NCBI RefSeq assembly: GCF_006170445.1
Contig: NZ_VCNA01000006.1
Location: 248,001-312,000 of the forward strand
Source of the DNA: Brevibacillus dissolubilis
GTDB taxonomy: Bacteria; Bacillota; Bacilli; Brevibacillales; Brevibacillaceae
Direction of reading: 5' to 3'
DNA length: 64,000 nt
Shown here in pieces: positions 14,440-23,309 of this stretch (within the stretch, counting starts at the first letter, position 1; every line of letters begins with the position of its first letter). The notes beneath the pieces were generated by a model, which saw only the letters and a program-made list of their open reading frames with translations, had not been told where the DNA came from and searched no databases. The position numbers and the translations under genes were made by a program.

Positions 14440-16227
14440 CTAATAGGTAAGAATCAGTTGTGGTTCATAGCCTGCGTTCTCTCCACCATAGATTTCCAGA
14501 ACGTCAGAGACTGCATCAGTTGTGGTCACCGCATTCAGACGGAATTGGGTGACACCGGTCTTGTTGATCGCAGACAGGGCTGCCGTGGACAGGGAGACCT
14601 CGGTGTAGGCATTGTTGGCGGATGGGACAGTCAGGGTAGCCACTTTAGCAGAGGTGGCAGTGGAGTTGAAATCGCCTTGCTCTACACTGCGGCTGGTGCC
14701 GAAGTAGCCGGTTTTGACATCGACTTGCAGATTGCTGACACTGCCAGACAGTGACTTGCGGTAGATACGCAGCTTCGCCGAAGTGATGGTCGCTGTGTCA
14801 GGCAGAGCGCTGGTGTCAAAGGAGAGGATGGTGCGGTAGGTGTCGAGGTTATACATGCCCTTGTCACCTGCTTTTTGTACAGTGGAGCTGCTGCCGTCTG
14901 CGAGCAGTTGACCAGCGAAGCCATCTTCAGTGCCGATCGATTTGAACGTGGTACCGGTACCCGAGCCTGCGCTGATCGTATAGGTCTGCGTCTTCACGGC
15001 TTCGGCATTGCCGGCGGTGTCGACACTGAAGTATTTGAGCGTCGTGTTGGTGCTGATGGAGATCGGTCCGGTGTAGCTTGTGGAGCCTGTAGTTGGGGTG
15101 GTGCCATTGGTTGTGTAGTAGGTGGTAGCGTTTTCATTCGCAGTGAGGCTGACAGAGACTGCGCTGGTGTATGTGCCGCCTGCTGGAGAAGCGGTTGTCA
15201 CAGGTGCTGTTGTATCGGTATCGCCACCACCGCCGCCGCCAGTGCCGTTGAGCGGATGCTCTTGGAAGAACTGCCAGCTCAGTTGGGTAGCATTCGGGCC
15301 TTGCGGGTCGGTATAAGAGCCTGCGGTGCTGCCACCGGACCAGGCATGCCCCATTCCGTCGACGATATATTTTTTCATGATAACAAGTCCGGACGCGCTA
15401 TCTTTATAGACATATTCCTTATAAGTACGTCCACCGGATACAGAGCCGTTGATCGTCGCATCTGCTGTCGCGTCGATGTTGTTGTCGTCTGCACCATCAG
15501 ATGCTCTGTCATTGGTTTGCGCCCATTGCGCGATGACCTGGTCGCCATTGACTGGATAGACGGTATAGTCGGACGTACCGTGGAAGACGACGACAGGGAC
15601 GACGCGCTTGTATGCTCCCATCGCAGTATAAGCGAGGTTACCTTGATTGATTGGGTCTGGACCGCCGCTGTTCATTGCGGTGAAAGCATTCGTCATGCTT
15701 GTCGCTGCTTTGTATTCCAGTCCGGCACCGACAGCAACCGCTGCGAATACGTCAGGGTAGGTTACGCCCATGATCACAGACATCCCAGCACCAGCGGACA
15801 AGCCGCCTACATATACTTTGTTGGCATCGACGCTGTACTGGCTCTTTACTTGATCCACCATGCCAGCGATCAGTGCAGGCTCACCGCTCCCGCGTGATTG
15901 ATGGGCGGACTCGAACCAGTTCCAGCATTTGTTGGAGTTGGCCGATGAGGTCTGCTCAGGATACATCACGAGGAATTTTTCGGTTTCTGCAAGCGCATTC
16001 ATTTGTGTCCCAGCCGAAAACTGATCAGGGTCTTGCGTACAGCCGTGCAGCATGACCACAAGCGGGATTGGGGTTCCAGCTACATAGCCATCCGGTACGT
16101 ACAGCTTGTAGGTACGCCCGTTATACGTTTTTGCGGTGAAGCTTCCTGCTGCGGAGGCATACGGAATCAGCGTCACCATCAAGCCCAGTACGACCAGGCA
16201 GGACAGCCATTTTTTCATCGCATTCAT
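14440..16227 (-). CDS. Exported PHB-depolymerase-family esterase with two accessory domains
   Basis: The 595-residue protein has a signal peptide (KKWLSCLVVLGLMVTLIPYASA). An alpha/beta-hydrolase of the PHB depolymerase/feruloyl esterase family (about 30-335) follows, with HGCTQDP oxyanion region, lipase box GGLSAGAG, Asp in HGTSDYTVYP and His in DGMGHAWSGG. A Gly/Asp linker leads to a chitobiase-type Ig-like domain (about 345-425, TTAPVTTASPAGGTYTSAV). The C-terminal DNRLRE/CBM96-like beta-sandwich (about 435-595) probably binds a polymer surface. It should hydrolyse a polyester or acylated polysaccharide outside the cell. AAGGAGTG lies 7 nt before the ATG. No terminator was seen in the 111 bp between its stop and the preceding ATP-grasp gene's start. 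Confidence 0.88.
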   Translation of the reverse strand: MNAMKKWLSCLVVLGLMVTLIPYASAAGSFTAKTYNGRTYKLYVPDGYVAGTPIPLVVMLHGCTQDPDQFSAGTQMNALAETEKFLVMYPEQTSSANSNKCWNWFESAHQSRGSGEPALIAGMVDQVKSQYSVDANKVYVGGLSAGAGMSVIMGVTYPDVFAAVAVGAGLEYKAATSMTNAFTAMNSGGPDPINQGNLAYTAMGAYKRVVPVVVFHGTSDYTVYPVNGDQVIAQWAQTNDRASDGADDNNIDATADATINGSVSGGRTYKEYVYKDSASGLVIMKKYIVDGMGHAWSGGSTAGSYTDPQGPNATQLSWQFFQEHPLNGTGGGGGGDTDTTAPVTTASPAGGTYTSAVSVSLTANENATTYYTTNGTTPTTGSTSYTGPISISTNTTLKYFSVDTAGNAEAVKTQTYTISAGSGTGTTFKSIGTEDGFAGQLLADGSSSTVQKAGDKGMYNLDTYRTILSFDTSALPDTATITSAKLRIYRKSLSGSVSNLQVDVKTGYFGTSRSVEQGDFNSTATSAKVATLTVPSANNAYTEVSLSTAALSAINKTGVTQFRLNAVTTTDAVSDVLEIYGGENAGYEPQLILTY

Positions 16228-16502
16228 GTACGGTCACTCCTTCATTAGATAGAATTGATTTTCCTCTTAACAGAATGCAATTTTCATACCAACTGTGAAA
16301 AATGGTAAGATGATCGCCTGCCATGCCGGAATGTCGCTCTCGTGAGACGTTATCCCGTAATAAAATGCGACATGTCTTATTATTTTTCGACAAGCAACCG
16401 GCGCGTTTTTTCTGTTGAATAATTTTTCCCTAAAATTAGCAGACTGAGATGGAAGCATGAATCACACCTACATCACAGGACGGAAAAGAGGGACCATCCA
16501 AT

Positions 16503-17033
16503 ATGGAACAGTTTGGTATGTTGAATGTGATGACTAGTCTGGAACAAAATGCAACCCAGCTCAATCAGATGCTGTCCGGCTCCAACCAACCATACGCCGC
16601 ACCGATCCTGTCCGTCGCCAACGATGTCAGCCAAATGCTCCCGCAGCTGTCCGGCATGAATCCGAACCGTCAGCAGGTGGATCAGCTCCGACAACAGATC
16701 ACGGACATGCGGATGGCGATTCAGCAAGCGCACAATGATATCCTGCAGGCAGAAGAGGCTCCCCTGCAAACGTACCGCGACAGCCTCGGTCAGCAAAAAG
16801 ATGAATTTGAGGGTGCCAGCGCCTTCGCTCAGCCAGGCATGAATGCCACAGCGTATGATGCCTTGCAGACGTTTCGCCAGTCGCGCAAACTCCTTGATTG
16901 CCTGGATCAGTTCAACTCAGACCTCATGTCGTTAAGCCAGGGTCTGGAGCATCAGGTTCAGCCGCAAGGTAAGACCCCATCCACCACCAACAGCGATTTT
17001 GAGCATGACCCGGCTCCGGTGCTTCCAGACTAA
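16503..17033 (+). CDS. Hypothetical helical protein
   Basis: The 176-residue protein matches no family I recognise. It is rich in Gln, Met and Asn, has no signal peptide or membrane segment, and two long helical stretches (about 45-85 and 115-150; NRQQVDQLRQQITDMRMAIQQAHND) that look like coiled coil. The C-terminus is a disordered Pro/Thr/Asp tail. AGAGGGA is 11 nt before ATG 16503. Its own terminator follows. The composition recalls small spore-associated or phage-like proteins, but I see no motif to decide between them. The 275-bp region upstream, shared with the divergent esterase gene, shows no clear promoter. Confidence 0.7.
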   Translation: MEQFGMLNVMTSLEQNATQLNQMLSGSNQPYAAPILSVANDVSQMLPQLSGMNPNRQQVDQLRQQITDMRMAIQQAHNDILQAEEAPLQTYRDSLGQQKDEFEGASAFAQPGMNATAYDALQTFRQSRKLLDCLDQFNSDLMSLSQGLEHQVQPQGKTPSTTNSDFEHDPAPVLPD

Positions 17034-17181
17034 GCCTCCGAGGATCAGGAGGGCCAGATCTGCAAACGCTCTTTGACAAAGCAAGAAGCGCACTGCAATC
17101 GGTGCTTAACCAATTGAAGGGATACTTAGAAATCCCAGACCGTTATTTTCCCTAGGAAAAGGCGTTTTTTCCTGTATGAAG

Positions 17182-17210
17182 ACACCCGTACCTGCGCGGG
17201 TGTTTTTTTA
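17182..17210 (+). terminator. Terminator after the helical hypothetical gene
   Basis: ACACCCG and CGGGTGT form a perfect 7-bp stem with an 8-nt loop and seven T. Confidence 0.9.
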
Positions 17211-17234
17211 TGTGCAATTTCCTGCATTTATCCA

Positions 17235-17263
17235 TTGATTGTCCGCATAAAATAAAATATATT
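17235..17263 (+). promoter_or_regulatory. Sigma-A promoter of mecA
   Basis: TTGATT (17235-17240), 17 nt, TATATT (17258-17263) lies about 110 nt upstream of the mecA start. The 17034-17371 gap otherwise holds only the terminator at 17182. Confidence 0.65.
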
Positions 17264-17371
17264 GTAAGGTAACCCCTCAGTACATGACCCGCCATCTCTC
17301 TGCGGTTATTCACTATCACTTCACTGGTTTCCCTGTATGCTTACACCGTATTAGGAAAGAGGGTATCGTCT

Positions 17372-17992
17372 ATGAAAATTGAGATCATTGATCAACATCG
17401 TATTTCACTGTTCGTCAACATGGAGGAGCTCTCCAAACGTGGATTCAACTCAGTCAACTATGCACAGAATGTCGAGATCTTAAATGAGATCGTCGATGAG
17501 GTGCTGATGTTTGCCTTGAGCACACATGACTTTGAGATTGATCATCCGATTGTCACGGAAGCCACGTATGTTCCAGATGAAGGTACGTATATTCTGGTGA
17601 CAGCCAAGCCGGAAGAGGATGAGAATGAGGCGGACCGCATTTCGCTGACGATCACGGCTTCTGAGGAGACAGAGGAGGACCCAGACATCATCGTTGAGTT
17701 GGATGAGGAAGACAAGTGCTTCATGTTTGCTGATTTCGAAGATGTGATTACAGTGGCACAGCGCCTGCGTTATCTAGAGATGCCTTCGACCGCCCTGTAT
17801 CATTATCAGAATAAATATATTCTTTATATCTCCAAACAGGATTTTGCTGATGACATTGATTTTGAGGATGTCATGGCGGTGCTTCATGAATATGCACGTC
17901 CGACCAAGGTAACCAGCCATGTGCTTGCCGAATACGGACGCGTCATCCTGTCTGAGAAAGCGCTTGCCCAGTTGGTGAGCCATTTTGCGTAA
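17372..17992 (+). CDS. mecA: Adaptor protein MecA/YpbH
   Basis: The 206-residue protein has the MecA pattern: an N-terminal substrate-binding domain (MKIEIIDQHRISLFVNMEELSKRGFN), an acidic low-complexity linker (EDENEADR...EETEEDPD, about 85-110), and a C-terminal domain that contacts ClpC (FADFEDVITVAQRL...LHEYA). MecA delivers proteins such as ComK to the ClpCP protease and helps assemble the ClpC hexamer. AGAGGG lies 7-8 nt before ATG 17372. It is monocistronic, bounded by its promoter at 17235 and a strong bidirectional terminator. In other Bacillota mecA is often near spx or competence genes; neither is present here. Confidence 0.88.
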   Translation: MKIEIIDQHRISLFVNMEELSKRGFNSVNYAQNVEILNEIVDEVLMFALSTHDFEIDHPIVTEATYVPDEGTYILVTAKPEEDENEADRISLTITASEETEEDPDIIVELDEEDKCFMFADFEDVITVAQRLRYLEMPSTALYHYQNKYILYISKQDFADDIDFEDVMAVLHEYARPTKVTSHVLAEYGRVILSEKALAQLVSHFA

Positions 17993-18024
17993 CGAACCAT
18001 CGTCGGTCATACGGTCATGGACAC

Positions 18025-18088
18025 AAAAAGCGGTGTTTCCACCCGGTCGCTCTACTTGCGATCGAAGGGGAAACACCGCTTTTATTAT
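18025..18088. terminator. Bidirectional terminator between mecA and dehI-like gene
   Basis: AAAAGCGGTGTTTCC pairs with GGAAACACCGCTTTT, a 15-bp perfect stem with a 28-nt loop, A-rich on one flank and T-rich on the other. Confidence 0.9.
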
Positions 18089-18108
18089 TTGTCCAGAGTG
18101 GAAGGGAG

Positions 18109-18936
18109 TTAACAGCGAAGCATCCTTCGGAAAAATTCGGTGTCGATGATCAAGCCGGGCAATACATGCTGACACAGCGAGACCATCCCGATAATCCCGG
18201 CGATCTGCTGTGGTGTGAAGCAAGACGCAAGCTCCTCTTGGCTAATCGTCACCGGATAGGGCATCGTATGGGCCAGACGGATCGACTCGGTGAGCAGCCT
18301 GCTGTGCTGAAGCTGATATTCCGGGGTCTGCACGTAAGGCTTGAGATGATCCCAGCTGGTGCCGAGAAATTCAGGATAGTACGCCAAGGCCCGGTAATCA
18401 CACGCGATATCAAAAGCATGATGGGTTCCTGCTATATCTTCCAGCAGCTCTCTGATCCTGTCTGGGGCTTTGGTCGGATGCATCAGGGGGATCTCGGTAT
18501 TTCCAGGAAACAAACCAGGTGGGATGGAACCGATTGCATAACCTGTTCCTAATATCGGACGGTTGCCAAGACTCTCCGCCCACGCGCTTGTGATCAACAG
18601 CAGCTTCGGATTCACATATTGAAAAGCCGACAAGGTACGCCGGAGCTGATCCAATGTCTCCGAGTCGTAATGACTCCCCCAATCGGAGCCGGGTACCTGC
18701 CAGTCGAGAGGGGGGTGGCGAAGCGATTTTGCTGCTTGCTCCATGTGAACCGTCAACATGTTGCCTCTTACCTGCTCCCAAGCCGTTATCAAGAATCGGT
18801 CAAAAAGTGCTAAGGATCGAAACAGAAAAGGAACCACAGGTACTTTTAGGACAAACTGAATATCCTGATAGAGACCTGCCAGCTGGCCTTGTGCATCTTC
18901 GGGCAAAATCTCAGGGACGCCATAGCGGTCAAGCAT
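18109..18936 (-). CDS. DehI-family protein (halocarboxylic acid dehalogenase-like)
   Basis: The 275-residue protein is all-helical by appearance, with no signal peptide. The segments LYQDIQFVLKVPVVPFLFRSLA and CDYRALAYYPEFLGTSWDHLKP match the DehI family. Group I 2-haloacid dehalogenases use an Asp to activate water for direct attack; the Asp in CDYRALA is a plausible candidate. Many Bacillota members have no shown dehalogenase activity, so the substrate is open. ATG 18936 follows GAGGGGGG by 9 nt; an upstream TTG would overlap that binding site. It is a single gene converging on mecA. Confidence 0.62.
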   Translation of the reverse strand: MLDRYGVPEILPEDAQGQLAGLYQDIQFVLKVPVVPFLFRSLALFDRFLITAWEQVRGNMLTVHMEQAAKSLRHPPLDWQVPGSDWGSHYDSETLDQLRRTLSAFQYVNPKLLLITSAWAESLGNRPILGTGYAIGSIPPGLFPGNTEIPLMHPTKAPDRIRELLEDIAGTHHAFDIACDYRALAYYPEFLGTSWDHLKPYVQTPEYQLQHSRLLTESIRLAHTMPYPVTISQEELASCFTPQQIAGIIGMVSLCQHVLPGLIIDTEFFRRMLRC

Positions 18937-19020
18937 TTCGCATACCCCCCTCAAATTTCCAACTGTCTATTGTATGCTAGCATGTGAAGAAAAAGTCTTT
19001 TAATAAAAAAGATTTTATGC

Positions 19021-19049
19021 TTTACGAGAGTATGTAATTGTAATAGAAT
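19021..19049 (+). promoter_or_regulatory. Promoter of permease copy 1, conserved in copy 2
   Basis: TTTACG (19021-19026), 17 nt, TAGAAT (19044-19049). The identical boxes and spacing recur at 20861-20889 upstream of the second copy, although spacer bases differ, which supports function. Confidence 0.65.
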
Positions 19050-19117
19050 CTGTCATTGTGTTGCACCGACAATTGATACACGAAAAAGTAGAACAATTTC
19101 GAAAGTGAGGAGAAGCT

Positions 19118-20509
19118 ATGAATCTATTCAGGAAGAAGTCGATTGTTGAATTAATCCAATCATCTGAAAATAAAGGCGCTTCCCTAAAAAAAGACCTGGG
19201 TGCATTTGATCTGACGATGCTCGGGATCGGAGCCATCATCGGTACAGGTATTTTCGTGTTGACAGGGGTGGCGGCTGCTCACCATGCGGGGCCTGCACTG
19301 GTGCTTTCGTTTGTCTTATCTGGATTGGCCTGCGTGTTTGCAGCCTTGTGCTATGCTGAATTCGCCTCTACGGTTCCTGTATCGGGAAGTGCTTATACCT
19401 ATAGCTATGCGACCTTCGGGGAACTGCTGGCTTGGATTCTTGGCTGGGACTTGATTCTGGAGTACGGTGTAGCAGCCTCAGCGGTAGCAAGCGGTTGGTC
19501 CGGTTATTTCCAAGGGCTGATCGGTGGCTTGGGTGTGCATCTGCCGACTGCTCTGACCAGTGCATATGACCCGGCAAAAGGTACCTATATCGACGTGCCG
19601 GCGATTGTGATCGTCTTCCTGATTACGCTCTTATTGAACCGTGGTGTCAAGAAGTCTGCTAAGTTCAATACCATCATGGTTTTAATCAAAATAGCGGTTG
19701 TCGTTCTGTTTATTGCGGTGGGTGCTTTCTATGTGAAGCCGGAGAACTGGTCACCATTCATGCCGTTTGGTTTCTCAGGGGTAGCGACAGGTGCAGCCAC
19801 TGTATTCTTCGCTTATATCGGTTTTGACGCGGTATCAACCGCAGCAGAGGAAGTCCGTAATCCTCAGAAGGACATGCCGATTGGGATTATCGCATCTCTT
19901 GCCGTATGTACACTGCTCTATATCATCGTATCTTTGATTCTTACCGGTATCGTACCGTATGATCTGCTTGGTGTGAAAAACCCGGTAGCGTTTGCACTGC
20001 AATACATCCACCAGGATTGGGTGGCCGGCTTCATCTCTTTGGGGGCGATTGCAGGGATCACGACGGTTCTTCTTGTGTTTCTCTATGGTCAAAGCCGTCT
20101 GTTCTACGCGATCAGCCGTGACGGTCTTCTGCCAAAAGTATTCTCACGCGTGAATGAAAAAACACAGACACCGGTTCTCAACTCATGGATCACAGCAGCG
20201 TTTGTCATGTTCTTCGCGGGTGTCGTGCCGTTGAATAAGCTGGCAGACCTGACCAGTATCGGTACCCTGTTCGCCTTCATCCTCGTATCCGTCGGGGTCA
20301 TCGTCATGCGCAAAACCCAGCCAGACTTAAAACGTGCCTTCCGTGTGCCACTCGTACCTCTCATCCCAATCCTCGCAATTCTCTCTTGCGGGTATCTGAC
20401 CGCACAGCTGCCAAGCACGACTTGGATCGGATTTGGGGTTTGGCTTGTGATCGGACTTGTTATTTATATGGTATATGGCTACCGCAACAGTGGATTGAAT
20501 CGAAAATAA
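19118..20509 (+). CDS. APC-family amino acid permease (copy 1 of tandem pair)
   Basis: The 463-residue protein has about twelve membrane segments and the cationic-amino-acid-transporter-type signature of YfnA/BcaP-like permeases: GAIIGTGIFVLTGVAA in TM1, the conserved Glu in LCYAEFASTVPVSGSAYTYSYA, and FAYIGFDAVSTAAEEVRNP in TM6. It should import an amino acid with protons; the specificity cannot be fixed from sequence. GAGGAGAAGCT precedes ATG 19118. It is nearly identical to the gene at 20960-22354, and both begin NLFRKKSI(V/T)ELIQSSENKGASLKK. Each copy has its own conserved promoter and its own terminator, so they form separate transcription units. Confidence 0.9.
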   Translation: MNLFRKKSIVELIQSSENKGASLKKDLGAFDLTMLGIGAIIGTGIFVLTGVAAAHHAGPALVLSFVLSGLACVFAALCYAEFASTVPVSGSAYTYSYATFGELLAWILGWDLILEYGVAASAVASGWSGYFQGLIGGLGVHLPTALTSAYDPAKGTYIDVPAIVIVFLITLLLNRGVKKSAKFNTIMVLIKIAVVVLFIAVGAFYVKPENWSPFMPFGFSGVATGAATVFFAYIGFDAVSTAAEEVRNPQKDMPIGIIASLAVCTLLYIIVSLILTGIVPYDLLGVKNPVAFALQYIHQDWVAGFISLGAIAGITTVLLVFLYGQSRLFYAISRDGLLPKVFSRVNEKTQTPVLNSWITAAFVMFFAGVVPLNKLADLTSIGTLFAFILVSVGVIVMRKTQPDLKRAFRVPLVPLIPILAILSCGYLTAQLPSTTWIGFGVWLVIGLVIYMVYGYRNSGLNRK

Positions 20510-20572
20510 GCGTGTCTGGTTGTATGTGCAAATAATTAATCTTGCATATGAATAAACAAATATTCGTTTATG

Positions 20573-20620
20573 AAAGAGTTTTCGGTGTCCCGATAGACCA
20601 ACCGAAAACTCTTTTTGTTT
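20573..20620 (+). terminator. Terminator of permease copy 1
   Basis: AAAGAGTTTTCGG pairs with CCGAAAACTCTTT around a 16-nt loop, followed by TTGTTT. Confidence 0.85.
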
Positions 20621-20777
20621 CCCGGACATTTTTTGGGATGAATCAAAAGAGGTGAAAGAGCGAAAGATAAAACTGCCGATAAATCCTAATAAAATAAACC
20701 TGATTGTAGGAACATGGCTGTATTCCAATATGTTATATTTTCAGGTAAAATATAGGTAAAAATGTGGAGGTATTCAT

Positions 20778-20801
20778 ATGGACAACTCATTAATCTTTTA
20801 A
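20778..20801 (+). CDS. Possible 7-codon leader ORF ahead of permease copy 2
   Basis: A GGAGGT site (20766-20771) sits 6 nt before ATG GAC AAC TCA TTA ATC TTT TAA. The binding site is as good as any in the window. It lies upstream of the predicted promoter of copy 2, so it would not be in that promoter's transcript unless another start is used. It may be a decayed gene start or a translated leader. The rest of the 20510-20959 gap contains the copy 1 terminator and copy 2 promoter. Confidence 0.3.
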   Translation: MDNSLIF

Positions 20802-20860
20802 TATATCTTAATATTGTTTAATAAAAACGAATAAAAATCTTAATAAAAAATATTTTATAC

Positions 20861-20889
20861 TTTACGATCAAAATGAATTGTAATAGAAT
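20861..20889 (+). promoter_or_regulatory. Promoter of permease copy 2
   Basis: TTTACG (20861-20866), 17 nt, TAGAAT (20884-20889), the same boxes and spacing as copy 1. The downstream leader also keeps AATTTCGAAAG just before the binding site in both copies. Confidence 0.65.
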
Positions 20890-20959
20890 TTTCACGTTGG
20901 GTTGCGACATCAATCGACAATCTAAAAAGTAAAATAATTTCGAAAGCGGAGGAGAGGCT

Positions 20960-22354
20960 ATGAACCTATTCAGGAAAAAGTCGATTACGGAGTTGATTCA
21001 ATCATCAGAAAATAAAGGCGCTTCTTTGAAAAAAGAGCTGGGCGCGTTTGATTTAACGATGCTCGGGATTGGGGCCATTATCGGTACAGGTATTTTCGTT
21101 TTAACAGGGGTGGCTGCTGCGGAACATGCGGGTCCTGCACTTGTTCTTTCCTTCATCCTATCTGGACTGGCTTGTGTGTTTGCAGCATTGTGCTACGCTG
21201 AATTTGCTTCTACCGTACCGGTTTCTGGAAGCGCTTATACTTATAGCTATGCCACATTCGGGGAACTGTTGGCTTGGATTCTCGGATGGGATTTGATATT
21301 AGAATACGGGATCGCTGCCTCTGCGGTAGCGAGTGGCTGGTCCGGCTATTTCCAAGGCTTGCTTACCGGCTTTGGTGTGCATATCCCAACTGCACTGACG
21401 AGTGCGTATGACCCGGCCAAAGGAACTTATATCGACTTGCCGGCGATTTTGATTGTCCTGTTGATCACGCTCTTGCTGACCCGTGGTGTCAAGAAGTCTG
21501 CTGCTTTCAATACCATCATGGTTCTGATCAAGGTAGCGGTTGTTATTCTGTTCATTGTGGTGGGTGTCTTCTATGTGAAGCCTGAAAACTGGACACCGTT
21601 CATGCCATTCGGTTTCTCTGGTGTAGCGACTGGTGCTGCAACCGTTTTCTTCGCCTACATCGGTTTTGACGCGGTATCCACCGCTGCGGAAGAAGTACGC
21701 AATCCGCAAAAGGACATGCCAATCGGGATTATCACATCCCTCGCTGTGTGTACGATTCTCTACATCATCGTTTCCCTCGTTCTCACCGGTATCGTTCCGT
21801 ATGACCAACTCGGTGTAAAAAACCCGGTAGCGTTTGCCCTGCAATATATTCACCAAGACTGGGTTGCTGGCTTCATTTCGTTGGGAGCGATTACAGGGAT
21901 TACCACGGTTCTTCTCGTTATGCTTTATGGCCAAAGCCGTCTGTTCTACGCGATCAGCCGTGACGGTCTTCTGCCAAAAGTTTTCTCACGAGTCAATGAA
22001 AAAACACAGACACCTGTCGTTAACTCTTGGATTACCGCATCGTTCGTCATGTTCTTCGCGGGTGTTGTACCATTGAACAAGCTGGCTGAACTGACCAGCA
22101 TCGGTACTCTGTTTGCCTTCATCGTGGTATCTGTCGGGGTTATCGTCATGCGTAAAACCCAGCCGGACCTGAAGCGTTCCTTCCGCGTACCATTCGTACC
22201 TGTGATTCCGATCCTGGCCATCCTCTCTTGCGGATATCTGACTGCACAGTTGCCAAGCACGACTTGGATCGGCTTCGGTGTATGGCTCGTGATCGGACTT
22301 GTCATCTACTTCGTATACGGCTACCGTAACAGCGGATTGAACAAACAACAGTAA
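20960..22354 (+). CDS. APC-family amino acid permease (copy 2 of tandem pair)
   Basis: The 464-residue paralogue of the preceding permease keeps all motifs: GAIIGTGIFVLTGVAA, YAEFASTVPVSGSAYTY, and FAYIGFDAVSTAAEEVRNP. Differences are mostly conservative hydrophobic swaps, e.g. HHAGPALVLSFVLS against EHAGPALVLSFILS and LIGGLGVHL against LLTGFGVHI. The duplication includes about 100 bp of leader. GGAGGAGAGG precedes ATG 20960. Divergence at synonymous sites is much greater than at protein level, so both copies have been kept under purifying selection. The likely benefit is different expression or slightly different substrate affinity. Confidence 0.9.
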   Translation: MNLFRKKSITELIQSSENKGASLKKELGAFDLTMLGIGAIIGTGIFVLTGVAAAEHAGPALVLSFILSGLACVFAALCYAEFASTVPVSGSAYTYSYATFGELLAWILGWDLILEYGIAASAVASGWSGYFQGLLTGFGVHIPTALTSAYDPAKGTYIDLPAILIVLLITLLLTRGVKKSAAFNTIMVLIKVAVVILFIVVGVFYVKPENWTPFMPFGFSGVATGAATVFFAYIGFDAVSTAAEEVRNPQKDMPIGIITSLAVCTILYIIVSLVLTGIVPYDQLGVKNPVAFALQYIHQDWVAGFISLGAITGITTVLLVMLYGQSRLFYAISRDGLLPKVFSRVNEKTQTPVVNSWITASFVMFFAGVVPLNKLAELTSIGTLFAFIVVSVGVIVMRKTQPDLKRSFRVPFVPVIPILAILSCGYLTAQLPSTTWIGFGVWLVIGLVIYFVYGYRNSGLNKQQ

Positions 22355-22436
22355 CATACGTCCTTGTATGCACAAATACTGACTTGCATAAAAGCGAAAA
22401 TGTATTACTGAATAACCAAACAACAGCTACAAAGCC

Positions 22437-22483
22437 AAAGAGTCTTCGGTGGATCGTAAAGATCCTGCCGAAGACTCTTTTTG
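22437..22483. terminator. Terminator of permease copy 2, shared with convergent HD gene
   Basis: AAAGAGTCTTCGG pairs with CCGAAGACTCTTT, followed by TTG; the internal GGATC/GATCC extends the hairpin. The minus-strand HD gene stops 3 nt away. Confidence 0.85.
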
Positions 22484-22485
22484 AG

Positions 22486-23217
22486 TTATGCCTTGCCGTT
22501 CCACTCTGCATAGAATTGCTCCAAAAACCGCTCCATAAACGCGTGCCGCTCTCCGGCAATCCGCTTGGAGGCTGGCAGATTCATCCGGTCTTTGAGCAGC
22601 AGCAGCTTTTCATAAAAGTGGTTGACTGTCGTCGTCCGTGCATTCTTATATTCATCAAAAGACTGGTGCATGACAGGGGAGAGAGTGGGGTTATACATCT
22701 CCTGTCCCACATGTCCGCCATAGGCAAAGGTACGGGCCACCCCGATCGCGCCAATCGCATCCAGACGGTCAGCATCCTGCACGACCATACCCTCCCGCGT
22801 CAAAGCTGCAACCTCTGTACCTGCCCCTTTAAACGACAGATTGGCGATAATCCCAGAGACATGTCCAATCGTCTCCTCCGCAACGCCAAGCGATTCCAAC
22901 CATTCACGGGCAACCTGTGGCCCTTTGGTATCGTCTCCACCATGGAACTTGTAATCCGCAATATCATGCAAAAGCGCCGCCAGCTGCACGACAAACAAAT
23001 CCACGTCTTTTTCCTGCTCTGCGATCAGCAACGCATTTTTCCAGACACGCTCAATGTGCCACCAGTCATGTCCAGAGCCTTCGCCTAGAAAAAGGGAGCG
23101 GACGTGTTCGATGGTTTGGGAGATGATACGGTCTTGGGGGGATTGGCTGGAATCTGGGGTGGGAGATGGTTTTTGATTTTGATTTGGGCTTGAATTTGAA
23201 TTTGGCGTGTATGTCAT
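22486..23217 (-). CDS. HD-domain phosphohydrolase (YpgQ/YedJ-like)
   Basis: The 243-residue protein has the HD signature order of the YpgQ/YedJ group: GHDWWHIERVWKNAL, LAALLHDIADYKF, and VVQDADRLDAIGAIGVARTF. Length and motifs suggest a metal-dependent nucleotide pyrophosphohydrolase in the cytosol. The first about 25 residues are an odd Asn/Pro/Ser-rich stretch (NSNSSPNQNQKPSPTPDSS), absent from typical family members. ATG 23217 is chosen because AAAGGAGT lies 9 nt upstream. The start region adjoins the 213-nt palindrome at 23310-23522. Confidence 0.85.
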   Translation of the reverse strand: MTYTPNSNSSPNQNQKPSPTPDSSQSPQDRIISQTIEHVRSLFLGEGSGHDWWHIERVWKNALLIAEQEKDVDLFVVQLAALLHDIADYKFHGGDDTKGPQVAREWLESLGVAEETIGHVSGIIANLSFKGAGTEVAALTREGMVVQDADRLDAIGAIGVARTFAYGGHVGQEMYNPTLSPVMHQSFDEYKNARTTTVNHFYEKLLLLKDRMNLPASKRIAGERHAFMERFLEQFYAEWNGKA

Positions 23218-23309
23218 GTCGTTGTACTCCTTTGTATGGAGAATTTGCTTTTCTATCTTTTTCCCTTTTGATTTTGATTCTACCACCAGTCTACACCCAA
23301 CAGCTGGCA

